64,000 nt of DNA, taken from the NCBI RefSeq assembly GCF_050859025.1, contig NZ_CP138200.1, positions 1,178,001 to 1,242,000 of the forward strand, given 5' to 3'. Below, in pieces: positions 53,662-62,226 of this stretch. A program made the position numbers and the translations under genes. The stretch is from Wukongibacter sp050859025. GTDB taxonomy: Bacteria; Bacillota; Clostridia; Peptostreptococcales; Caminicellaceae. Position 1 is the stretch's first letter. Each line of letters opens with the position of its first letter. The notes beneath the pieces were generated by a model, which saw only the letters and a list, made by a program, of their open reading frames with translations, did no database searches and had not been told where the DNA came from.

Positions 53662-54669
53662 ATGTTAAAGGTAGGTATTATTGGAGCTGGAAGAATAGGA
53701 AAGGTACATGCAGAGAGTATAACAAAATTTGTACCAAATGCTGAGGTTAAAGCGATTGCTGATCCCTTCATGACTGATGAAACAAGAGAATGGGCTAAAT
53801 CAATGGGAATCAAGGATGTTTACACAGATCATAAAGATATTTTAAATGATTCTGAAATTGAAGCAGTATTGGTTTGCTCTTCAACTGACACGCATTCACA
53901 GATGTCAATCGAAGCTGCAGAGGCTGGCAAACATATATTCTGTGAAAAGCCAATAGATCATGATTTAGAAAGAATACACAAAGTACTAGAAGTGGTAGAG
54001 AAGGCAGGTGTTAAATTCCAAGTTGGATTTAACCGTAGATTTGACCATAACTTTAAGTCTGTTAAACAAGCTGTAGAAGCTGGAAAAATTGGAGAACCAC
54101 ACATTATAAAAATTACATCAAGAGATCCTGAAGCTCCTCCAGCAGAATACGTAAAGGTTTCAGGTGGTATATTCCTAGATATGACTATTCATGATTTTGA
54201 TATGGTTCGTTATCTTTCAGGAAGTGAAGTAGAAGAAGTTTATGCAGTAGGAAATGTGCTAATTGATCCAGCTATTGGTGAGGCAGGAGACGTTGATACT
54301 GCAATAATCACACTAAAGTTTAAAAATGGAGCATTGGGAGTTATAGATAACAGTAGACGCGCTGCCTACGGATACGACCAAAGAGCTGAGGTGTTTGGAT
54401 CTAAGGGTTCTGTGGCTGTAACCAACGATACAAACTCAACGGCTGTAATCAGCACTGTAGATGGTGTAAATGCTGAGAAGCCACTTTATTTCTTCCTAGA
54501 GAGATACATGCAGTCCTTTGCAGATGAAGTTAAGGAGTTTGTTGATGCTATTGTAAATGATACTGAAGTACCTGTTACAGGAATTGACGGGCTTAAGCCG
54601 GTATTGATTGGTTTAGCGGCTAAAAAGTCATTAGAAGAAGGTAGACCAGTAAAGATTAGTGAAATATAG
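53662..54669 (+). CDS. iolG: Inositol 2-dehydrogenase
   Basis: 335-residue Gfo/Idh/MocA enzyme: GIIGAGRIGKVHAE NAD motif, CEKPIDHD (catalytic Lys) and FLDMTIHDFDMVRYL. It oxidises myo-inositol to 2-inosose, the first step. ATG at 53662, 8 bases after AGGAGG. A hairpin (AGAGAAAA/TTTTCTCT, about 54697-54732) follows before the dehydrogenase gene. Confidence 0.92.
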   Translation: MLKVGIIGAGRIGKVHAESITKFVPNAEVKAIADPFMTDETREWAKSMGIKDVYTDHKDILNDSEIEAVLVCSSTDTHSQMSIEAAEAGKHIFCEKPIDHDLERIHKVLEVVEKAGVKFQVGFNRRFDHNFKSVKQAVEAGKIGEPHIIKITSRDPEAPPAEYVKVSGGIFLDMTIHDFDMVRYLSGSEVEEVYAVGNVLIDPAIGEAGDVDTAIITLKFKNGALGVIDNSRRAAYGYDQRAEVFGSKGSVAVTNDTNSTAVISTVDGVNAEKPLYFFLERYMQSFADEVKEFVDAIVNDTEVPVTGIDGLKPVLIGLAAKKSLEEGRPVKISEI

Positions 54670-54799
54670 ATATTCGCTTTTAAAATTTAATATTTTTAGA
54701 GAAAAAATGTAGAAACATTCATTATTTTCTCTGAAAATAAATTAGGATTTAAAAGTAATTATCTTTACAGAAAAATAAAGACTTAGGGGGAAAGTGACT

Positions 54800-56194
54800 A
54801 TGGAAAATATGAATGCAGAAGCTAAAATGTTTATTTCAGAATTAATGGAGAGAGCTAGAAAAGCTCAAGCTAAAATAGAAAATTATACTCAAGAACAAGT
54901 TGATACACTAGTAAAGTCAATAGCGTGGTCTATTGTGAAGGATGAAAATGCAAAAAAAATATCAGAGCTTGCAGTTGAAGAATCACAACTTGGAAACTAT
55001 GATGGAAAATATTCAAAGCTGCAAAAGAAGGTTAGAGGTACACTTAGAGATCTTAATGGTGCAAAGTCAGTTGGTGTTATTGAAGAGGATAAGGAAAAAG
55101 GCATAATCAAAATAGCAAAGCCAGTTGGTGTTATAGGTGCCTTAGTACCTTGTACAAATCCAGAGGCAACACCAGCAATAAAGGCTATGAATGCTATAAA
55201 GGGTAGAAATGCAGTTATATTTGCACCACATCCAAGAACTAAAAAAACAAATACACTGATCGTAAATACAATGCGTGAAGCTCTCAAGAAATACGGTGCA
55301 CCAGAGGATTTATTAATAGCTATTGAAGAACCCACAATGGAAGCTAGTGGTGAACTTATGAAGCAATGTGATCTTGTTGTTGCTACGGGTGGTTCAGGAA
55401 TGGTTAAGGCAGCTTATAGTTCTGGAACACCAGCATACGGAGTTGGTGCTGGTAATGCCGTTGTAGTTGTTGATGAGACAGCTGATCTTAAAGAAGCGGC
55501 TAACAAAATAATGTTAAGTAAGACCTTTGACTACGCAACAAGCTGTTCTTCAGACAACTCAATAGTCGTAGTAGAAAGCATATATGATGAGTTGTTAGAA
55601 AATCTAAAGGCAGAAGGTGGATATCTAGCTTCTGGAGATGAGAAAGAAAAGGTTCAAAATGCTCTATGGGTACATGGTCACTTAAATCGTGACATTATAG
55701 CACAGCCTGCAGAGAAGATAGCAGAGGTAGCTGGAATAGAGCTTCCAGAGGGAAAAACCTTTATTATGGTAGAAGAAGATGGCGTAGGAGCTGACCATCC
55801 GTTCTCTGGAGAAAAAATGTCAGTTGTATTGACGGTATATAAGGCTAAAGACTTTAATGCAGCAGTAGACAAGGTTAATGAAATAACTTCATACCAAGGT
55901 TCAGGTCATTCCTGCGGACTATACACATATAATGAAGAAAGAATTAAGGAAATAGGTCTTAGAACTAAGACAAGTAGAGTAATGATAAGACAACCGCAAT
56001 GTTATGGTAACAGTGGTAACTGGGATAACGGAATGCCATTTACATTGACACTAGGCTGCGGTACTTGGGGAGGTAATATTGCATCTGAAAATGTAACCTA
56101 CAAGCATTTTATAAATGTTACTTGGGTATCTTCTCCAATAGATCCGGTTATTCCTACTGATGAAGAGTTATTTGGAAGCATAATGAATGACTAA
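54800..56194 (+). CDS. CoA-acylating aldehyde dehydrogenase of the iol operon (malonate-semialdehyde type)
   Basis: 464 residues, closely paralogous to the enzyme at 43946, with VPCTNPEATP, ATGGSGMVKAAY, GVGAGNAVVVVDE and Cys249 in TSCSSDN. In Bacillus the iol operon uses IolA, an unrelated-looking methylmalonate-semialdehyde dehydrogenase that decarboxylates to acetyl-CoA. Here a short EutE/SauS-like enzyme takes that place and probably makes malonyl-CoA, leaving decarboxylation to the Na+ pump. ATG at 54800, 9 bases after GGGGG. Confidence 0.87.
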   Translation: MENMNAEAKMFISELMERARKAQAKIENYTQEQVDTLVKSIAWSIVKDENAKKISELAVEESQLGNYDGKYSKLQKKVRGTLRDLNGAKSVGVIEEDKEKGIIKIAKPVGVIGALVPCTNPEATPAIKAMNAIKGRNAVIFAPHPRTKKTNTLIVNTMREALKKYGAPEDLLIAIEEPTMEASGELMKQCDLVVATGGSGMVKAAYSSGTPAYGVGAGNAVVVVDETADLKEAANKIMLSKTFDYATSCSSDNSIVVVESIYDELLENLKAEGGYLASGDEKEKVQNALWVHGHLNRDIIAQPAEKIAEVAGIELPEGKTFIMVEEDGVGADHPFSGEKMSVVLTVYKAKDFNAAVDKVNEITSYQGSGHSCGLYTYNEERIKEIGLRTKTSRVMIRQPQCYGNSGNWDNGMPFTLTLGCGTWGGNIASENVTYKHFINVTWVSSPIDPVIPTDEELFGSIMND

Positions 56195-56213
56195 TTAATA
56201 AATGAATAAAAAT

Positions 56214-56253
56214 AATAGCACAACAGATTATATTTGTTGTGCTATTGTTTTTA
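56214..56253 (+). terminator. Terminator of the iol operon
   Basis: AATAGCACAACA/TGTTGTGCTATT stem then GTTTTTAT. Confidence 0.92.
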
Positions 56254-56353
56254 TAGCATATAAAAAAGTTATAGAGTTTTTTGTCGTTTTTTCTGATATT
56301 ATGTTAGTAATAGTCTATTACAGGATATATAGAAATATGAGAGGTGATATATA

Positions 56354-57445
56354 TTGAAGAATTCTAATATTTTATTTGAGGCTAAGAATGGTATAGGTTT
56401 TATTAGGCTTAATAGGCCAGAAAAGAGAAATGCCCTTTCTTATCCAATGATAGAGAGTATGTATAAGCAGTTACTAGAATGGAAGAATGATGATAATGTA
56501 GCTATGGTATTATTAGAAGGTGAAGGTGACAAGGCATTATGTTCAGGAGGAGATGTTGTACATCTTCGAGAGAAAAGATACTCAAATATTGATGAATATG
56601 CCTTTGGATTCTTTTATACTGAATATTGTATGAATATGCTTATATTTACCTACCCAAAACCAATTATGTCGTATATGACCGGATTTGTCATGGGTGGAGG
56701 GGTAGGTATTTGTGTTGGAACAAGTCATAGAATAGTTACAGAGAAGACAAAATGGGCAATGCCAGAGATGAATATTGGACTTTACCCAGACGTTGGTGGT
56801 AGTTATTTTATGAATAAAATGCCAGGTCAAATAGGACGTTATTTAGCACTTACATCGAAACCTGTTAAGCCGGCTGATGTATTATATATTGGTGCGGCGG
56901 ATTATTATATAGATACCAGCTCTTGGAAAGAATTGAGACAAGCTATTGTTGATAAAAGGTGGACTCTCGATAGGGCTGGTGAGAGATTAAATGAGCTGAT
57001 ATCTCAATATAGTAAGGAGCTACCTATGGTTTCGCCCCTTGCTGGATTAGAAGAAAAAATAAACTATCACTTTGGATTCGATACTATGGAGGAAATAGTA
57101 GACTCTTTAAGGCAGGCAGCTGAAAAAGGAGATGAATGGGCTGATGATGTTGTAAAAACAATATTTACAAAATCACCTACATCACTTAAGGTTACGCTCA
57201 AACAGCTTGGCGAAGGAAAGAAAAAGACAATGAAGGAATGCTTCAAGATGGAATTAGAAATGAGTATGAACTTTATGCATTACGACGACTTCTTTGAAGG
57301 TGTTAGAGCAGTATTGGTAGATAAGGATAGAAATCCAAAGTGGAATCCACCTACTTTGGAAGAGGTAAAACAAGAGGTAGTGGATTCATTCTTCAATTAT
57401 ATTTGGGAGGATGGAAAAAATCCTTTGGAGGACTTTCAAATATAA
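56354..57445 (+). CDS. HIBCH-like 3-hydroxyacyl-CoA hydrolase, copy 1
   Basis: 363-residue crotonase-superfamily protein. The oxyanion-hole motif CSGGDVVHL and the segment MPEMNIGLYPDVGGSYFMNK, with its catalytic Glu/Asp, are typical of 3-hydroxyisobutyryl-CoA hydrolases, longer than simple enoyl-CoA hydratases (about 260). HIBCH also accepts 3-hydroxypropionyl-CoA, one step from malonate semialdehyde. TTG start with GAGGTG 7 bases upstream. It follows the iol operon after a terminator and has a paralog at 57713. Confidence 0.85.
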   Translation: MKNSNILFEAKNGIGFIRLNRPEKRNALSYPMIESMYKQLLEWKNDDNVAMVLLEGEGDKALCSGGDVVHLREKRYSNIDEYAFGFFYTEYCMNMLIFTYPKPIMSYMTGFVMGGGVGICVGTSHRIVTEKTKWAMPEMNIGLYPDVGGSYFMNKMPGQIGRYLALTSKPVKPADVLYIGAADYYIDTSSWKELRQAIVDKRWTLDRAGERLNELISQYSKELPMVSPLAGLEEKINYHFGFDTMEEIVDSLRQAAEKGDEWADDVVKTIFTKSPTSLKVTLKQLGEGKKKTMKECFKMELEMSMNFMHYDDFFEGVRAVLVDKDRNPKWNPPTLEEVKQEVVDSFFNYIWEDGKNPLEDFQI

Positions 57446-57504
57446 TTAATCTTGTATTATTCATTAAAGTAGCAGAGTTTTAAAATTTCTATTAATATAC
57501 AAAA

Positions 57505-57550
57505 TGCTCAGGGTCTAAGCTCATAAGATAATTTTATGAGATAGTCCCTT
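57505..57550 (+). repeat. Hairpin element H, copy 2
   Basis: AGGG-CTA pairs with TAG-CCCT and CTCATAA with TTATGAG, followed by TTTATTTTT, so here it can terminate transcription after the first HIBCH-like gene. Compare 22220-22265. Confidence 0.65.
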
Positions 57551-57558
57551 TATTTTTC

Positions 57559-57616
57559 ATAATACATGGGAAATTATAAACCATCTAGAGCTATAAATAT
57601 CTTTGTAAAAGACTTT
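57559..57616 (+). repeat. Intergenic element R, partial copy
   Basis: TAATACATGGGAAATTATAA at the left and GTAAAAGACTTTGTT at the right match both ends of the element at 23670-23765; the middle is deleted or diverged. Confidence 0.5.
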
Positions 57617-57712
57617 GTTATTGACATCATCAATAACCAATATTATATTTAAAAATAAGAAATAAAAACAGAACTGTTTTGCAATTCGAAAAAATAAGGT
57701 GGGATAACAATA

Positions 57713-58804
57713 GTGGAAAATAGGGAAATTTTATTTGAGGCCAGCAATGGCGTTGGTTGGATTAAGCTCAATCGTCCTGAAAAGTTAAATACATTTTCAG
57801 ATAATATGATTGAGCTTTTGTATAATCAATTGTTAAAGTGGAGGATAGATTCAAGCATTGCTATTCTTGTTATAGAGGGGGAAGGAGAAAAGGCATTTTC
57901 AGCAGGTGGAGATGTTAGACAGCTCTATGATTTAAAGGATGGCAACATAATAGAATCTGCAATAGAATCCTTTTCTAGGGAATATCATATGGATTTAATC
58001 ATGCATTTATATCCTAAGCCTATACTATCCTATATGGATGGCTACGTGATGGGCGGTGGAGTTGGTGTATCTGTTACAGGAAGCCATAGAATAGTTACAG
58101 AAAGGACAAAATGGGCTATGCCTGAAACAAGCATTGGACTTTATCCAGATGTAGGATCAAGCTATTTTATGAATAAAATTCCTGGAAAAATAGGACGCTA
58201 TTTAGCATTGACATCAAAGTCCATTAATGCTGTAGAAGCTCTTTATGCAGGTGTGGCCGATTATTATATAGACAGCAGTTCATGGAAGGACTTAAAACAG
58301 GATATTTGTAGGAAAAATTGGTGTTTGAAAGGGGCTAAGGAAGAGCTTACTAATTTAATAGTTAAGTATGCAAAGGCTCCTTCTATGGATTCACAAATAG
58401 TTGATTTACAAGATAAAATAGACAAGCACTTTTCTTTTAACACTATGGAGGAAATTATAGATTCATTACATAGGTCAGCTGAGCAAGGAGATAAATGGGC
58501 AGAGAGGACGATGAAAACCATACTTACAAAATCTCCGACCTCATTAAAGGTTACACTTAGACAACTTATAGAAGGGGAAAAAAAGTCTGTTAAGGAGTGT
58601 TTAATGATGGAACTTACAATGAGCATAAACTTCATGAAATGCCATGATTTTTTTGAAGGTGTCAGAGCTGTACTGGTGGATAAGGATAAAAAGCCAAATT
58701 GGAATCCAAAGACCTTAGAAGAAGTAAGGGAAGAGGATGTGGACTTATTTTTTAAATATAATTGGCCTAGTGGAAAGAATCCTTTAAAGGATTCATCTTG
58801 TTGA
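57713..58804 (+). CDS. HIBCH-like hydrolase, copy 2, C-terminus altered by an insertion
   Basis: 363 residues, paralog of the preceding gene, with FSAGGDVRQL and MPETSIGLYPDVGSSYFMNK intact. GTG start after AAGGTGGG. Element M copy 3 is inserted after codon 360, so the protein now ends NPLKDSSC. The sequence after the element still reads NPLKDFEV and a stop at 58969-58971, matching the NPLEDFQI end of copy 1. The original protein was also 363 residues, so only the last three residues changed and activity is probably kept. Confidence 0.88.
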   Translation: MENREILFEASNGVGWIKLNRPEKLNTFSDNMIELLYNQLLKWRIDSSIAILVIEGEGEKAFSAGGDVRQLYDLKDGNIIESAIESFSREYHMDLIMHLYPKPILSYMDGYVMGGGVGVSVTGSHRIVTERTKWAMPETSIGLYPDVGSSYFMNKIPGKIGRYLALTSKSINAVEALYAGVADYYIDSSSWKDLKQDICRKNWCLKGAKEELTNLIVKYAKAPSMDSQIVDLQDKIDKHFSFNTMEEIIDSLHRSAEQGDKWAERTMKTILTKSPTSLKVTLRQLIEGEKKSVKECLMMELTMSINFMKCHDFFEGVRAVLVDKDKKPNWNPKTLEEVREEDVDLFFKYNWPSGKNPLKDSSC

Positions 58805-58943
58805 CAAAGTCAACAAGATGATAGACTGCTGAGAAATTTGAAGTTCGAGGCGTGCTGAAAGCAAGAGACCGCAGCGTATACAGACATACGTAAGGGTTCT
58901 TGCTTGAAGCAACAACAAAGAAATTCGGGTTTGTCAGCAGTCT
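58794..58943 (+). mobile_element. MITE-like element M, copy 3
   Basis: 150 bp. It opens with a perfect hairpin CATCTTGTTGAC-AAA-complement, then the body from 58823 with ends AGACTGCTGA/TCAGCAGTCT. It is flanked by AATCCTTTAAAGGATT (58778-58793) and AATCCTTTGAAGGATT (58945-58960), a palindromic 16-base duplication with one change. It carries no ORF of its own beyond the fused end of the hydrolase gene. Confidence 0.9.
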
Positions 58944-58969
58944 AAATCCTTTGAAGGATTTTGAAGTAT

Positions 58970-59008
58970 AACCAGAATGAAGGGGTTCCATTTCCCTTTA
59001 TTTTGGTT
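58970..59008 (+). terminator. Terminator after the original hydrolase end
   Basis: AACCAGAATGAAGGG pairs with CCCTTTATTTTGGTT; moderate T content. Confidence 0.6.
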
Positions 59009-59057
59009 TCAAACAATGTATGCTTTGGGAAGTGAGATAATAAATCTACACCCATTT

Positions 59058-59705
59058 CTATAATAAGTATCTATTTTGATATCCCCCCCCTCCATGAATT
59101 TTTATTATGCCCTTACTTATTGCGAGGCCAAGGCTAGTGCCACCAGTCTTAGAATTTCTAGAATTATCGGCCCTGACAAAGGGTTCGAATATACTTTCGG
59201 CAAGTTTGTTTGGGATGTCAGTTCCGCTGTATTCTATTATCAACATAACCTTGACCTTTAATCTTAATGACATGCTTTTTTCACTATATTTTATACTGTT
59301 GTCTATTACATTTTAAATCTTCTTTTAGCCCGTTATCATGCTGGAGTGTTTCAGAATAGCCTAAAATATTAGTTGAAGGTGTCTTAAGGTCATGTGATAT
59401 GTCTAGAATTAATCTCTTTCTATTTTCTTCTGATTTTTCTCTAAGCTCCGTTTCATGTTGAATTTTTTGAGACATTTGATTTATAGACTCAATTAAATAG
59501 CCCAATTCGTTTTTGACTTATAATTTATTCTCGTCGAATAGTCTCCATTACTAAAATAATGGTTTGCAATACTATATGATGCAATGGCAAAAGTCACGAT
59601 TAGAACTAATATTAACAATAAAAATAGGAATAAATAATTTAAAAATAATTGGACAGAGATTGATATTTTCTTAATAGGATTAATATTAGAGAAAAATTTA
59701 ATCAT
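59058..59705 (-). pseudogene. Decayed sensor histidine kinase
   Basis: Three frames on the minus strand carry successive parts of one kinase: an N-terminal membrane helix (59493-59705), a HAMP-like segment plus the phospho-acceptor helix ILDISHDLKTP (59284-59505), and the G-box region IFEPFVRADNSR and GLAISKGIIKIHGG (59058-59273). The ATPase N-box is missing and frames shift, including at a run of eight C near 59085. No response regulator remains nearby. The efflux operon downstream has phased direct repeats that its lost partner may have bound. Confidence 0.85.
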
Positions 59706-59800
59706 CGAATTTCACCATTCATTAATATTCGTATGAAGGCCTCCCTTTGCTATACTTCATACTAATTATATTATAAATTAGTGTAGTTAAATAAATATTT

Positions 59801-59850
59801 AAGGTTAATTTAAGGTTAATTAAGGTTCATATAAGAGAACTTTAAGGTTG
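59801..59850 (+). promoter_or_regulatory. Phased AAGGTT repeats, probable response-regulator site
   Basis: AAGGTTAAT at 59801 and 59812, AAGGTTCAT at 59822 and AAGGTTGG at 59844: spacings of 11, 10 and 22. The last overlaps the -35 position. OmpR-type regulators bind such direct repeats. Confidence 0.65.
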
Positions 59851-59873
59851 GTGTAAGTATAGTCAGTTATAAT
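59845..59873 (+). promoter_or_regulatory. Promoter of the efflux operon
   Basis: TATAAT at 59868 with a non-consensus -35 (AGGTTG) 17 bases before it, as expected for an activator-dependent promoter. Start codon 160 bases downstream. Confidence 0.55.
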
Positions 59874-60032
59874 ATAGACATAAATCCTTTTGAAAATGTG
59901 TAAATAATAAACCTTCTTATAAAAAGGTTAATCCTTGGTAAGCATATTGAGAAATGAGTAAAAAAGGAAATAGGTATAAGTAAAGCAAGTCATTTAAATG
60001 ATGAATTAATACTAGAGTGAGGAGTTATAAAT

Positions 60033-61529
60033 ATGAAAAAGAAATATCTAAAAATCATAATACCGATTCTAATTGTTGCAGTAATATCTACAGTAATCAT
60101 TATAAACAAAAGGTTTAGGGAAACCATAAAAGGAAATAATTTTGAGGGTAACACCGCAGTTATCAAAAGAGGAAATATAGAAACCTATATAACGGGACAT
60201 GGAAATATAAGCTCGTACTTAATCAAAAGCTTGAGGGCTCAGAGCGATGGTTCGATTGGGGAAACATATGTTAAAGAAGGTCAAAGGGTAGCCAAAGGAG
60301 ACGTAATATTAAGCTTTAATAATGAAACCGATGATATTAGTATAAGTCAAAACAGCTTGGAAGTAGCACAGCAGGAAAAAGAGATAGCAAGATTGAGAGA
60401 GAAAGCAGAAAACCTAACTGTTATAGCTCCCTATTCGGGGTCTATAAATAAGATGCTATTTGAAGAAGGCGATGAGGTAGCGGATAATCAAGATTTCGTA
60501 AATATTATTGATAATACAGTATTAGAGGTGGTTGTTCCCTTTAATAAACATCTAATTAAGAATATAAATGTCGGAGATGAGGTAAAGGTATTTTTTCCTG
60601 ATTCATTTCAAAATATAAAGGGGAAAGTTACTAAAATAAGTGATACAAGCTACGGGACAGAATTAGGTGGAGTATTATTTGACGTTACGGTTGAAATCGA
60701 CAACGTAGGTGCTATGAAGGATGGTACAGAGGTATCTGTCCATGTAGATACACCAAGTGGAACAATAGCATCCTTCAAGAATGGAAAGCTAGAATGGAAG
60801 CTCAATAAGAGTGTTAAATTTAAAATTGATGGGACAATAGATAAAATTTATATAGAAGAAGGTCAGAAGGTTAAAAAGGGAGATGTAATAGCAAAACTAA
60901 AGAATGAAGATTTTTTATTACAAATCGAAACAAAGGAAGGACAGCTTAAGAATCAGAAGATGGAGTTAAATAAAAAAAGAAAAGAGCTTGATGATGCTGT
61001 TATATACTCACCCATAACAGGAACATTGGTTAATATGGATGTTGTAAGCGGCGAAAATGTTGCTTCAGAACAAGTATTAGGTAAGATAGCTGATCTAGAA
61101 AATCTACAAGTGACTATCTCTGTCGATGAGTTGGATATATTGAGGGTAAAAGAGGGACAGAAGGCAGTTATAAAGGTTTCATCGGTAAAGAAAAAAGATT
61201 TTAAAGGATATGTGGAAAAGATATCTCAAGAAGGAAAAATTGAGAATGGTATTGCCAGCTATGACGTAAACATAAGATTTGATAAGGATGAGGATTTAGA
61301 GGAGCTAAAGCTAGGAATGAGTAGCAATGTAGAAATCGAATTGGATTCAAAAAAGGATACCCTTATAGTTCCTATAGAATTTCTTAAAAAGGAAGACGAC
61401 CAATACTATATAAATCTTCAGAGTGAAGATGGTGAGAACCAAAGACTAGATGTTGAGATCGGATTAGTATCAAATGACTATGTTGAAATATTATCAGACC
61501 TAAAAGAAGGAGATATAGTAGTAAAATGA
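60033..61529 (+). CDS. MacA/HlyD-like periplasmic-adaptor-type efflux protein
   Basis: 498 residues: one N-terminal membrane helix (about 7-25), then two successive biotinyl/lipoyl-like beta-barrel segments. The first spans about 60-150 (GETYVKEGQRVAKGDVI, VIAPYSGSINKM) and the second about 265-360 (DKIYIEEGQKVKKGDVI, VIYSPITGTLVNM), followed by a membrane-fusion tail. Typical single-module proteins are around 350-400 residues, so the module is duplicated. It works outside the membrane with the ATPase and permease downstream. Stop overlaps the ATPase start. Confidence 0.88.
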   Translation: MKKKYLKIIIPILIVAVISTVIIINKRFRETIKGNNFEGNTAVIKRGNIETYITGHGNISSYLIKSLRAQSDGSIGETYVKEGQRVAKGDVILSFNNETDDISISQNSLEVAQQEKEIARLREKAENLTVIAPYSGSINKMLFEEGDEVADNQDFVNIIDNTVLEVVVPFNKHLIKNINVGDEVKVFFPDSFQNIKGKVTKISDTSYGTELGGVLFDVTVEIDNVGAMKDGTEVSVHVDTPSGTIASFKNGKLEWKLNKSVKFKIDGTIDKIYIEEGQKVKKGDVIAKLKNEDFLLQIETKEGQLKNQKMELNKKRKELDDAVIYSPITGTLVNMDVVSGENVASEQVLGKIADLENLQVTISVDELDILRVKEGQKAVIKVSSVKKKDFKGYVEKISQEGKIENGIASYDVNIRFDKDEDLEELKLGMSSNVEIELDSKKDTLIVPIEFLKKEDDQYYINLQSEDGENQRLDVEIGLVSNDYVEILSDLKEGDIVVK

Positions 61530-62224
61530 AAAAGCCATTAATAGATATGAAGAATATAAGAAAAACCTATGCGAATGGAAGCTTGGAGGTTGAGGTTCTA
61601 AAGGGAATTTCATTAACGATAGATCAGGGTGAGTTTGTATCGATTATTGGATCCAGTGGTTCAGGAAAGTCTACATTGATGAATATAATAGGATGTCTTG
61701 ATACCTGTAGCCTAGGAGAATATTTATTAGATTCTAAGGATATAAATTCCTATACTGAAAAAGAATTAGCCATAGTAAGAAATGAAAAAATAGGATTTAT
61801 ATTTCAAAAGTTTAACCTTCTAGCAAAGCTTAACTGTTATGAAAATGTTGAATTGCCATTAATATATAGATGTATGGAAACACAAGAAAGAAGAGAAAGG
61901 GTTTTAAAGTCCCTTGAGATGGTTGGGTTGTCCGATAGATTAAAGCATAGACCCTCAGAGATGTCTGGAGGGCAGCAGCAGAGAGTTGCCATTGCTAGGG
62001 CATTAGCCTGTGCCCCTCCCTTGATATTGGCAGATGAACCTACAGGAAACTTAGATAGTAAATCAAGTAATGAAATAATGAATATATTGATAGACCTGAA
62101 TAGAAAAGGTGTTACTCTTGTTTTGATTACCCATGACAATGACATAGCTGAATTAGCCCACAGAATTATAAGGATAAGCGATGGAGAAATTACGAGCAGT
62201 ATAGATTGTAAGCGAGGGATGTAA
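61526..62224 (+). CDS. MacB/LolD-type ABC ATPase
   Basis: 232 residues: GSSGSGKST, Q-loop FQKFNLL, signature MSGGQQQR, Walker B LILADEPTGNLDS and LITHD. The TGNLD after Walker B is the hallmark of LolD/MacB/FtsE-class exporters. Overlaps the adaptor gene by 4 bases (ATGA) and is 2 bases before the permease. Confidence 0.95.
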   Translation: MKKPLIDMKNIRKTYANGSLEVEVLKGISLTIDQGEFVSIIGSSGSGKSTLMNIIGCLDTCSLGEYLLDSKDINSYTEKELAIVRNEKIGFIFQKFNLLAKLNCYENVELPLIYRCMETQERRERVLKSLEMVGLSDRLKHRPSEMSGGQQQRVAIARALACAPPLILADEPTGNLDSKSSNEIMNILIDLNRKGVTLVLITHDNDIAELAHRIIRISDGEITSSIDCKRGM

Positions 62225-62226
62225 TC

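Noticed and set aside
59076..59316. Plus-strand ORFs over the kinase remnant
   Set aside because: They are shadows of the minus-strand kinase pieces, which carry recognisable motifs.
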